Source: a virus. From it: 64,000 nt of DNA. The stretch's first letter is position 1. Every line of letters starts with the position of its first letter. The notes below the pieces were generated by a model. That model was not told where the DNA came from, ran no database searches, and was given only the letters and a program-made list of their open reading frames with translations. The stretch covers positions 1-64,000 of IMG/VR virus record IMGVR_UViG_3300031758_003913, one strand, 5' to 3'. Shown here piece by piece: positions 42,279 through 49,917 of the stretch. The position numbers and the translations under genes were made by a program.

Positions 42279-42948
42279 TAAAAATCTCCTTGTAAATGTA
42301 ATTCATATTTTGATTACCCCACATTACATGTGTGTTTAAACTACGTTTGAACATAGTTTCTAAATTTAATAAATTATTAATTGAAGATCCAGTTTCATCT
42401 AATCTAAATTTTGCAGTTTCGTGTATAATACCTTGCATAAATTTTTCCTGTATATAAGGTTCATTGACCGGTACACATCCATACCAATCTATTGCTCTCA
42501 TATTGTTGTTATTATCAATATAATGACAATGAGGATACATTGTTAATTTATAAACTCCTTTAGAATATTGATCAATAATTATATCTTTTATTTGTTTACG
42601 CCATTCTTGCTGTGGCCAAAATTTTCCGCTGTATATAATTTGATTACAGCTTTCGCCGTACCACTTAATGTATATTTTCTTATTGATTAAATCAATATCA
42701 GTTACTTCAGGTGCATATGCACTATCTTTAAAATATTCTATCCAATATAATTCATTAGAAAAAAACCAATCTACGACTTCTTTGGTATAAAGCGGTCTTT
42801 CTTTTTCATACATGAACTGATAGTTATTTGGCCAACTGTAGTTTTTGCAGAAAATTTTTCCGTCACTACTTATTAATGGCTCATAGGTTTGCTGAGCCAT
42901 ACTAGAAATACCTTCTTCATTAAGTTTTAAATAAGGTGTCCACTGCAT
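42271..42948 (-). CDS. kinase-like fold protein
   Basis: A 225-residue paralogue of the kinase-like protein at 37.9-38.6 kb. Here GVYKLTMYPHCHYIDNNNNMRAIDWYGCV keeps IDWYG in the place of the metal-binding DFG, so it is less degenerate. The catalytic loop Asp is still missing (MYPHCHY). PEVTDIDLINKKIYIKWYGE is the hinge. The low-complexity NNNN lies inside the loop. Possibly a binding pseudokinase or a small-molecule kinase with altered chemistry. Confidence 0.55.
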   Translation of the reverse strand: MQWTPYLKLNEEGISSMAQQTYEPLISSDGKIFCKNYSWPNNYQFMYEKERPLYTKEVVDWFFSNELYWIEYFKDSAYAPEVTDIDLINKKIYIKWYGESCNQIIYSGKFWPQQEWRKQIKDIIIDQYSKGVYKLTMYPHCHYIDNNNNMRAIDWYGCVPVNEPYIQEKFMQGIIHETAKFRLDETGSSINNLLNLETMFKRSLNTHVMWGNQNMNYIYKEIFNA

Positions 42949-42949
42949 A

Positions 42950-43609
42950 TCAATTCATATAAATCTTTATAGTTGATGGTACTATTGTTAGTAACTCATG
43001 CAAACACTTATGTTCAACTGCAAATAACGCACTATTACCTTCTATTCTAAAGTTGTCTAAAATACTTCTTTTAACTGCTTGATTTAACCAACTACTTATA
43101 GAATTATCAAAGTCATATCTTGAGTTTGGATCAATTTGTGTTAATTTAACATTAATTGGATCTACTAATACAGAATGAGTTAATAATTTTCTAACAACTA
43201 ATTGAATTCTGTATTTCTTTCCAACAGCGATTGCTGTGTGTAGTTTACCAGCATTCATTATATACCATATGCCATCATTAATTAAAGGATATATTTTTAA
43301 ATCATTGAGGTCCAACAAGTAACTACCGTCCCCTGTAATGTTTAAATGATATCTATCGTCAATATCAGCATGTTGTGTATAAGCACTTGGTGAATCTAAT
43401 ACAATAATTCTAACCTCACCTATGTTAGGGCCTAGAGGCTCAATTAGTTTTTCCCATACAGATCCAATAAATTCTTGTTTTAATGTCCAAGGATCATAAA
43501 ATAGATCGCCCGTCGGCTCATTTAATGTAGTTTTCATCACATCAAAAGACTTTGTTTCTGCAATTAATAGTAGATCAGAAGGTACTGTTATTGTCGTTTT
43601 TACTAGCAT
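42950..43609 (-). CDS. 2OG-Fe(II) oxygenase-like protein
   Basis: A 219-residue protein. SAYTQHADIDDRYHLN gives H80 and D82, NAGKLHTAIAVGKKYRIQLVVRK gives H124 and R134. These are the ligands of a 2OG-Fe(II) oxygenase. The C-terminal 75 residues are helical, perhaps substrate binding. The start is the ATG at 43609, which follows GGTAAATA by five bases. A longer form would run through the promoter into the divergent gene. No ribosome binding site is present. Confidence 0.7.
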   Translation of the reverse strand: MLVKTTITVPSDLLLIAETKSFDVMKTTLNEPTGDLFYDPWTLKQEFIGSVWEKLIEPLGPNIGEVRIIVLDSPSAYTQHADIDDRYHLNITGDGSYLLDLNDLKIYPLINDGIWYIMNAGKLHTAIAVGKKYRIQLVVRKLLTHSVLVDPINVKLTQIDPNSRYDFDNSISSWLNQAVKRSILDNFRIEGNSALFAVEHKCLHELLTIVPSTIKIYMN

Positions 43610-43614
43610 AATAA

Positions 43615-43622
43615 TATTTACC
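43615..43622 (-). promoter_or_regulatory. late promoter variant, minus strand
   Basis: GGTAAATA on the minus strand, five bases before the ATG at 43609. The identical octamer occurs on the plus strand at 43651-43658 facing the other way, so this 54-bp gap drives both operons. Confidence 0.5.
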
Positions 43623-43650
43623 GCTTCTAAATTAAGTGCGCAGTTATCCT

Positions 43651-43658
43651 GGTAAATA
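43651..43658 (+). promoter_or_regulatory. late promoter variant, plus strand
   Basis: GGTAAATA on the plus strand, five bases before the ATG at 43664. Two bases differ from the T4 late consensus, but the copy on the other strand has the same bases and the same spacing to its own ATG. Confidence 0.5.
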
Positions 43659-43663
43659 TTAAC

Positions 43664-44347
43664 ATGGAACTTTATATAAATCCTGCGTGGCAAAAAATTG
43701 GAATAAGTCTAAGTGGTGGTGCTGATAGCGCACTTCTTGCTTATCTAATTTGTCTTAGAACAGATGCAGAAATACATATTGTTAGTCAAGTAAGATGTTG
43801 GAAAAATCGACCATGGCAACGACATAATAGTTTGGAAGTGTTTAAATGGTTAGAAAAGCGTTTTCCAAAAAATAAATTTGTAAGACACGAAGGGTTTATT
43901 CCGCCAGAATTAGAAGAACCAAATACTACCTATATTAAAGACGAATACGGACAAACTAAACCAGGTAATAGGATAATACTTAGGGCCCATAACGAATTCA
44001 TAATTCATACATATAAATTAGATGCTTGGTTTTCTGCTGTAACTAAAAATCCAAATATAGATATAGTAGGAGCTTTAAAAGAAAGAGATGAAGGCGTGTT
44101 ACCCATTCATATGAAACATATGGGTATTGACATTTATCATCCTTTCGTGTATACTATGAAAGACTGGATAATAAAACAGTATTTTAAAAACAACATTGAA
44201 GACCTTTTAAAATTAACTCGTAGTTGTGAGGGCGAATTTGAAGATATAGATTATACAACATATACACCAGGACAATATGTTCCTGTATGCGGTAATTGTT
44301 TCTGGTGTAAAGAACGTGAGTGGGCATTAGAGTGTCAAGGCTTATAA
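43664..44347 (+). CDS. queC: QueC-like PP-loop 7-cyano-7-deazaguanine synthase
   Basis: A 227-residue PP-loop ATPase. SGGADS (17-22) is the ATP pyrophosphatase loop. The C-terminal cysteines C188 (TRSCEG), C209, C212 and C215 (CGNCFWC) match the zinc site of QueC, which turns the QueE product into preQ0 with ATP and ammonia. The middle is divergent, so a related sulfur or amide-forming PP-loop enzyme remains possible. It lies 29 kb from queE, at the head of a radical SAM operon. ATG follows GGTAAATA by five bases. Confidence 0.75.
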   Translation: MELYINPAWQKIGISLSGGADSALLAYLICLRTDAEIHIVSQVRCWKNRPWQRHNSLEVFKWLEKRFPKNKFVRHEGFIPPELEEPNTTYIKDEYGQTKPGNRIILRAHNEFIIHTYKLDAWFSAVTKNPNIDIVGALKERDEGVLPIHMKHMGIDIYHPFVYTMKDWIIKQYFKNNIEDLLKLTRSCEGEFEDIDYTTYTPGQYVPVCGNCFWCKEREWALECQGL

Positions 44348-44940
44348 CATTCGGGTGTTCGTTTACATCTGGTTACGGACTAACAGATTCATCACAAGCA
44401 TGGCCTGTAGTTTTAGGTAAACTTATTAAACGGACTGTAGTTAATAAAAGTATTCCAGGAAGTAGTAATCTTGAAATACTTAATAACATATTATCGTTTA
44501 AATTTAAAGAAGATGATATAGTTGTTGTAGGATGGACATATTGTCATAGAGATATAGTGTTTAATAAATTATTGCCAGATATAAGAATTTCGCCAGGCAG
44601 AGATAGTACGTTATTTAAAAAATGGACTGAGCTACATAGCAATTATGATAATAATGTGAGAGCAGGAATTTATATACATCACGCAGAGTTATATATGAAT
44701 AGTATAGGCATTAAACATTGTAATTTTTGGGCTCCGTCTTATGCAGATTCTATATTGGATAAGATATTAGATTCTGTTGCCGGACAGTATCTTGGAAGTA
44801 TACCTAAATTTGTTGGTAAAAATACTCTGTATAGTAATATTTTAAACATTGTTGATTTAGCAAGCGATAACAGTCATCCTGGTCCTATTTCACACAGTAT
44901 TGCCGCAGAAAAACTTTATAAGATTATAAATGAAAAGTGA
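44332..44940 (+). CDS. SGNH-hydrolase-like protein
   Basis: A 202-residue protein with ITFGCSFTSGYGL (block I, GCS in place of GDS), NKSIPGSSN (block II) and SDNSHPGPISH near the C-terminus, giving a DxxH-type pair. SGNH enzymes transfer or remove acyl groups. The start is GTG 44332 (GTG at 44320 is also possible). It overlaps the QueC-like gene by 16 bases and the next radical SAM gene by 11, implying joint expression. Confidence 0.72.
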   Translation: MSRLITFGCSFTSGYGLTDSSQAWPVVLGKLIKRTVVNKSIPGSSNLEILNNILSFKFKEDDIVVVGWTYCHRDIVFNKLLPDIRISPGRDSTLFKKWTELHSNYDNNVRAGIYIHHAELYMNSIGIKHCNFWAPSYADSILDKILDSVAGQYLGSIPKFVGKNTLYSNILNIVDLASDNSHPGPISHSIAAEKLYKIINEK

Positions 44941-46177
44941 AACATTTTGTATGCACCCTTTTACAGGGTTAGCAACACGCGAAGATGGTGCAATTAAAAT
45001 TTGCTGCCGGAGCCAACCTATTGGCTGGATACAAAATCAAAGTTTAGAAGAGGTGTGGAATAGTGACAATATGCAACTTGTTCGCAAGCAAGTATTGTGC
45101 GGAGAACGTCCTGAAGTTTGTAAACCCTGTTTTGATTTAGAAGATCAAGGTGTAGAAAGTTTACGACAACGTCACATTAATGGTGTTATACCTGAAGCAC
45201 GTATTAACTTATATCCTAATACACCGCTACAAGAAATAATGCCTTTTGAATTTCCTACAATGGAAATTAAACTTAATAATTTATGTAATTTAAAATGTCG
45301 TATGTGCAATCCGCTAGATAGCACTAACTGGAAAGATTGGAATGAGGTTGTTCCATTTTATAAAAAAGAAAATAACTATCTTGTACCTACTATAGAAAGT
45401 CTTGTTAAAACACCAGGTCAATATATTGGACCATTTGACGACACAGATAATTGGTGGACAAGTTTTGAAAAATTAATTCCACATTTTAAACGAGTTGAGT
45501 TTGCAGGCGGAGAACCACTAATGGATCCGCAGCATTACAAAATACTTGATATGCTTAAACCATATGGTAAGAATATAGAAATTAAATATGCCACTAATGG
45601 CACAACATTAGGCATAAGCAAAGGAAGGACTATACATGATTATTGGCCACATTTTAGAAGTGTTGCCGTTAATGTCAGCATTGACGGCATTCACGATATT
45701 TACAATTACATACGTGGTAACGGTAACTTTAATGACGTTGAAAGAAACATTAAAGAGATAAAAAAGATTCCAAATGTAAGTCGTGTAGTTGGTGCATTTA
45801 CAGCACAGGCTGGTAACATACTACAAGCCGCAGAATGTATTGATTATTTTATTAACAAAATGGACATAGTATTTTATAGTCATCGCGTAAGCTACCCTAA
45901 TTGCTTATCAGCACAGGTATTGCCTAACGATTTAAAAGCATTAGCTATTACTAAATTGTTAGCAGTTAAGTCTCAAGTAGATGAATGGGAAGCAGTTAAG
46001 AAAAATCCTTTACTAAGAACAGTTACACATCAACAAATACAAGATAATATTAACTATCTTCAAGCAAAAGATCAGCATAATCTATGGAGAGACTTTTTAG
46101 AGTTTAATCTAGCTTTAGATGCCACACGCAATCAAAGTTTGTTTGATGTAATTCCAGAGTTTAGGCCATATGTATAA
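44930..46177 (+). CDS. radical SAM protein with N-terminal Twitch-like domain
   Basis: A 415-residue radical SAM enzyme. The N-terminal cluster domain has FCMHPF, KICCRS and VCKPCFDLED (cysteines at about 7, 25, 26, 64 and 67). The core has CNLKCRMC, AGGEPLMDP and ATNGT, followed by VNVSIDG. This matches others of the group in the window, especially those at 49.9 and 58 kb. It starts in an overlap with the SGNH gene and overlaps the next radical SAM gene. Substrate unknown. Confidence 0.9.
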   Translation: MKSETFCMHPFTGLATREDGAIKICCRSQPIGWIQNQSLEEVWNSDNMQLVRKQVLCGERPEVCKPCFDLEDQGVESLRQRHINGVIPEARINLYPNTPLQEIMPFEFPTMEIKLNNLCNLKCRMCNPLDSTNWKDWNEVVPFYKKENNYLVPTIESLVKTPGQYIGPFDDTDNWWTSFEKLIPHFKRVEFAGGEPLMDPQHYKILDMLKPYGKNIEIKYATNGTTLGISKGRTIHDYWPHFRSVAVNVSIDGIHDIYNYIRGNGNFNDVERNIKEIKKIPNVSRVVGAFTAQAGNILQAAECIDYFINKMDIVFYSHRVSYPNCLSAQVLPNDLKALAITKLLAVKSQVDEWEAVKKNPLLRTVTHQQIQDNINYLQAKDQHNLWRDFLEFNLALDATRNQSLFDVIPEFRPYV

Positions 46178-47057
46178 AGTTACAAGTAGGTGGCCGCACC
46201 AGAATAGTATTAAGATCGAATGGAACATCGGCAAACGTTGTAACTATGATTGTAGTTATTGTCCAAGTAGTATACACGACAACTCAAGTCCACATACTGA
46301 TATAGAAATACTTAAACGTACTGTAGATAAATTAGTAACATTAGGCAAATCTATACGTTTAAGTTTTACAGGCGGTGAACCATGCGTTCATCCTAAGTTC
46401 CTAGAATTAGTAAGATACTGTAAACATGTAGGCATTAGTTGGATTAGTGTAACAACTAACGGCACATTACCGTACGAATTCTATGCTAGTCTTCCAGTAG
46501 ATCAATATGTATTCAGCATACATCTAGAGTATGACTGGAAACGTGTTTTTAACACTATAGAAAGTGTTGTTGACATTACTAAGATAAATGTAATAGCACA
46601 AATTATGGCTCATCACAATTATATGGACGCTGTATTACAATTACGAGCAAAGTGTTTGCTAGCAGAAATTCCTAGTACTGTTAGACGTATACGATGGACT
46701 AAGGGTGATCACGATTTATTTGACGATCTTCGATATAATGCAAATGACTTAAATTGGTTAAAAGAACAAGATGCAACAGTTCAGCCAAATACAATAATAG
46801 ATGACACGCAATTAATACATGCCAACGATGTAATTAAATTGCATTTAAACAAATACAATGGTTGGACTTGCAACGCAGGTATAGAAAGCCTGATGATAAA
46901 TTGGGATGGAGATGTACACAGGGCAACTTGTAGAGTTGGTGGTAGTCTAGGCAATATTTATGAAGATAACTTTGTTGTTCCTAGCGAACCAGTTACGTGC
47001 AACCGTAATTTCTGTACCTGCGCGGCAGACATACCGTTAACTAAGGAAAAATTGTGA
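46170..47057 (+). CDS. radical SAM protein with SPASM-like C-terminus
   Basis: A 295-residue radical SAM enzyme: GKRCNYDCSYC (CxxxCxxC), TGGEPCVHP and TTNGT, then KYNGWTCNAGIESLMINWDGDVHRATC and CNRNFCTCAAD, which supply auxiliary cluster cysteines. It belongs with the proteins at 47.8-48.8 and 52.8-53.8 kb, which share CNYxCxYC and the GWxC C-terminal landmark. Located between another radical SAM gene and an SGNH gene, with overlaps on both sides. Confidence 0.9.
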   Translation: MYKVTSRWPHQNSIKIEWNIGKRCNYDCSYCPSSIHDNSSPHTDIEILKRTVDKLVTLGKSIRLSFTGGEPCVHPKFLELVRYCKHVGISWISVTTNGTLPYEFYASLPVDQYVFSIHLEYDWKRVFNTIESVVDITKINVIAQIMAHHNYMDAVLQLRAKCLLAEIPSTVRRIRWTKGDHDLFDDLRYNANDLNWLKEQDATVQPNTIIDDTQLIHANDVIKLHLNKYNGWTCNAGIESLMINWDGDVHRATCRVGGSLGNIYEDNFVVPSEPVTCNRNFCTCAADIPLTKEKL

Positions 47058-47725
47058 AACGTACTATTGGATTTTTTGGTGATAGCTTTTGTGCTAGTCG
47101 ATATTCATTGTCGTTTAACTACAAAACTTATACCTCAATGCTTTCTGATTATTATAATGCTAAAATTGTAAATTTGGGAACTGGCGGTAGTTCTATTGGC
47201 GATCTTATTTTGTTGCAATTAAAACCATTCATTCAAAAAAACAAGGTTCCTGATATTTGTGTTTTTGCATGGACTGATCCAGGTAGATTATTTCATCGAA
47301 CTATTAGAAATTTAAATTACGCATCGGTACAAACTAATACTGAACGATCTAAGGTATGGGATTCAGCTCGAGATTATTTTACATACTTAAATGATCAGGA
47401 ATTTTTAGAATTACAATATGTAGCATTATTAGAACATGTTGATAATAACGTGTTACCTAAACTACCAACTAAAACTAAAATTGTACATCTGTGGTCGTTT
47501 GGAAAACCAAAAGAATGGAATACGGCAGGATTTAACGCAAGTAATCTTGAATATTATTATACTTGGAAAAATGGTGTTGAAGTTAGGCCGTCGTTAATGT
47601 CGGTGTGTATGATGGATAACCCTTTAGATGATATCTTTAATGATACAGCTCCCAATCATTTATCCAATAAATTAAAAAATGAACTAGTATTTAATTACAT
47701 TAAATCTGCTATCGATATACAATAA
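47054..47725 (+). CDS. SGNH-hydrolase-like protein
   Basis: A 223-residue protein closely similar to that at 35.3-36.0 kb: GFFGDSFCASRYSLSFN, KIVNLGTGGSS, CVFAWTDPGRLFH, VHLWSFGKPKEWN and a C-terminal APNHLSNK. Both share the GDS nucleophile and a terminal NHL/His. The start is GTG in a GTGA overlap with the radical SAM gene. A 24-base gap separates it from the next radical SAM gene. Confidence 0.75.
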   Translation: MKRTIGFFGDSFCASRYSLSFNYKTYTSMLSDYYNAKIVNLGTGGSSIGDLILLQLKPFIQKNKVPDICVFAWTDPGRLFHRTIRNLNYASVQTNTERSKVWDSARDYFTYLNDQEFLELQYVALLEHVDNNVLPKLPTKTKIVHLWSFGKPKEWNTAGFNASNLEYYYTWKNGVEVRPSLMSVCMMDNPLDDIFNDTAPNHLSNKLKNELVFNYIKSAIDIQ

Positions 47726-47749
47726 TATACAATTAAAAAAAGGTCAGTA

Positions 47750-48841
47750 ATGATAAAGACAACAGCAATCAACGAAAAAGTTCAATCTAGTATGATGATT
47801 ACATGGGATACTGGACGTAGATGTAACTACGACTGTACATATTGTGATGCAACCAGACATACTAATTATAGCAAACATTCTAGTTTAGATGAACTTTTAA
47901 AGACTTTTCATTTTGCAAAAGAGTGGTATGAAACTTATACAGCTCATCGTGCGAATCCAGTGTACGATCCTGGCATTGATTTCACTGGTGGTGAACCAAC
48001 TAACAATCCTAACTTTTGGAAATTAATTAAAGAGATTAAAACTATCGATGATCGCTGGAGACTAAGTTTAACTACTAACGGCACTTGGCATTATAAGCGT
48101 ATGGACACTGTGCTTGATACATTATTTGGTCTTTCAATTAGTTATCACCCAGAAGCAGATAAAAAATTAAAAGACCGTGTTTTAAAAAATATTGTTGAAA
48201 TTGCGCAGACTAGTCTTTGGTTACAAGTTAACGTAATGCTTCATGTTGATTATTGGGATGAGGTTGTACAAGTATGTGACTTTCTAGATTCTAAAGGAAT
48301 CAAATATAACCCTGTTCCGATTGGAGATGGCAATAGAGCCATCAGTGGTTGGTTCATTGATGCCGACGGAAACAATCGACGTACAAGTCATGTTTACAAT
48401 AAAGAACAACAAGAATGGTTTTGGAAGAAAACTAACTTTAAAGGTTCAGCTAGTAATAGTAATGAGGGCACAAATATTGGTCGTAAATGTTGTGGCGGTA
48501 GATGTTTAATAGGAAAAGTAGAAGACGAATGGCAAGATATAAAATTAGTTGACAATCACTTTAAAGGCTGGAGTTGTACAGTTGACTGGTACTTTTTACA
48601 TATTAATCAAGAGTTTGGAGATATATTCCATCATCAAACTTGCCGAGCATTACACGGTGAGAAGATAGGTGCTATTGGTAATCTTAAAGATGGTGAAAAA
48701 CTTATTGCAGATTTAAAAGAACGTTTAAAAAATCCAACACCAATTATTTGTCCAAATCAACGATGCGGATGTGGTATGTGTACTCCTAAAGCAAGAGATG
48801 AAAAGGACTTTAAAGTAATATGGACTCAACTAGTAAAATAA
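47750..48841 (+). CDS. radical SAM protein with SPASM-like C-terminus
   Basis: A 363-residue radical SAM enzyme with GRRCNYDCTYC, FTGGEPTNNP and TTNGT. The C-terminus has FKGWSCTVDWYFLHIN, HQTCRAL and CPNQRCGCGMC, probably one or two auxiliary clusters. It is a paralogue of the genes at 46.2 and 52.8 kb. AAAAAGGTCAGTA precedes the ATG. The next gene starts inside its last codons. Substrate unknown. Confidence 0.9.
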   Translation: MIKTTAINEKVQSSMMITWDTGRRCNYDCTYCDATRHTNYSKHSSLDELLKTFHFAKEWYETYTAHRANPVYDPGIDFTGGEPTNNPNFWKLIKEIKTIDDRWRLSLTTNGTWHYKRMDTVLDTLFGLSISYHPEADKKLKDRVLKNIVEIAQTSLWLQVNVMLHVDYWDEVVQVCDFLDSKGIKYNPVPIGDGNRAISGWFIDADGNNRRTSHVYNKEQQEWFWKKTNFKGSASNSNEGTNIGRKCCGGRCLIGKVEDEWQDIKLVDNHFKGWSCTVDWYFLHINQEFGDIFHHQTCRALHGEKIGAIGNLKDGEKLIADLKERLKNPTPIICPNQRCGCGMCTPKARDEKDFKVIWTQLVK

Positions 48842-49917
48842 TAATGATTAAGGTAGATAATGGGCGTGACCTTGCCGGCCTTAATCACGAAACAAAGAAT
48901 TTACAGGGTAAATTTTGTAGTAAGCCATTTGAAACATTATCAGTGCGTGATGATGGCAGTTGCTGGATGTGCTGTACAAGCTGGTTACCTTATAGCATTG
49001 GCAATTTAAACGAACAGTCATTTGAAGATATATGGCACGGCGAAGTGGCCACTATAATTCGTGAATCTATACTAGACGGAAGTTTTAGATATTGTAATCA
49101 TACAGTGTGTGGCGATATATCCGATAACCGGTTGCCTGATATTGAAGGCACTCCTACACCAGCAGGATTTCCAACACACATTATGTTTGAAAACGATGCT
49201 AGTTGTAATTTAACTTGTCCAAGTTGTCGTACTGAAAAAATATACGACCATGAAGGGCCGGACTATGAACGTAAGTTGGCATTACATTATAAAATTATCA
49301 ATACTGTATTTGACAAACCACATAACAAACATATTACATTAGATATGACCGGCAGTGGAGATCCATTTGGTTCTAAAATATTTCGTGAGTTTCTAGTTAA
49401 TTTTGATCCAACACCGTGGCCTAACTTAATATTAGACCTACAAACCAACGGGGTAATGCTTACACCAGCATATTGGCGTAGAATAGCTAAGTGGCACAGT
49501 AAAATTAGAAGTATTCGAATTAGCTTTGATGCGGCTTGCGAGGAAACTTATAACGTAGTGCGGCGGGGAGGAAATTGGCCAACGTTGCTAATAAACTGCG
49601 ACTACATCAATAACGAAATAAGCAAATATCCCAACATTAACGTACTAACACAATTTGTAGTACAAGATTTAAATTATAAAGAAATGATCGACTATACTAA
49701 CTTAATACTTACACGTTACCCTAATTTTTATTATGTAGAGTTTCAGTTAGTTATTGATTGGGGAACATGGAGTGAGGACATTTACAATCAACGTACTATC
49801 TGGAAAACAGAACATCCAGAATATACAGCATTTAAAGAAGTGCTAACTAATCCAGTCTTTAATAACCCTAAAGTTAGACTGGGCAATGTAGCAAATGTGC
49901 CAGCTCTGGAAACGTAG
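48820..49917 (+). CDS. radical SAM protein with Twitch-like domain and altered GGEP motif
   Basis: A 365-residue radical SAM enzyme. The N-terminal domain has KFCSKPFE, WMCCTS and YCNHTVCGD. The core has CNLTCPSC, but the SAM-binding loop is MTGSGDPFG rather than GGEP. QTNG and ISFDA follow. The start may be ATG 48820 or 48844. The first overlaps the previous gene by 22 bases and the second starts two bases after its stop. The last 44 bases overlap the convergent gene. Confidence 0.85.
   Translation: MDSTSKIIMIKVDNGRDLAGLNHETKNLQGKFCSKPFETLSVRDDGSCWMCCTSWLPYSIGNLNEQSFEDIWHGEVATIIRESILDGSFRYCNHTVCGDISDNRLPDIEGTPTPAGFPTHIMFENDASCNLTCPSCRTEKIYDHEGPDYERKLALHYKIINTVFDKPHNKHITLDMTGSGDPFGSKIFREFLVNFDPTPWPNLILDLQTNGVMLTPAYWRRIAKWHSKIRSIRISFDAACEETYNVVRRGGNWPTLLINCDYINNEISKYPNINVLTQFVVQDLNYKEMIDYTNLILTRYPNFYYVEFQLVIDWGTWSEDIYNQRTIWKTEHPEYTAFKEVLTNPVFNNPKVRLGNVANVPALET

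Noticed and set aside
43610-43693. Longer start for the oxygenase gene on the minus strand
   Set aside because: It would run across both late promoters and overlap the divergent QueC-like gene start. The shorter start keeps the whole oxygenase domain.
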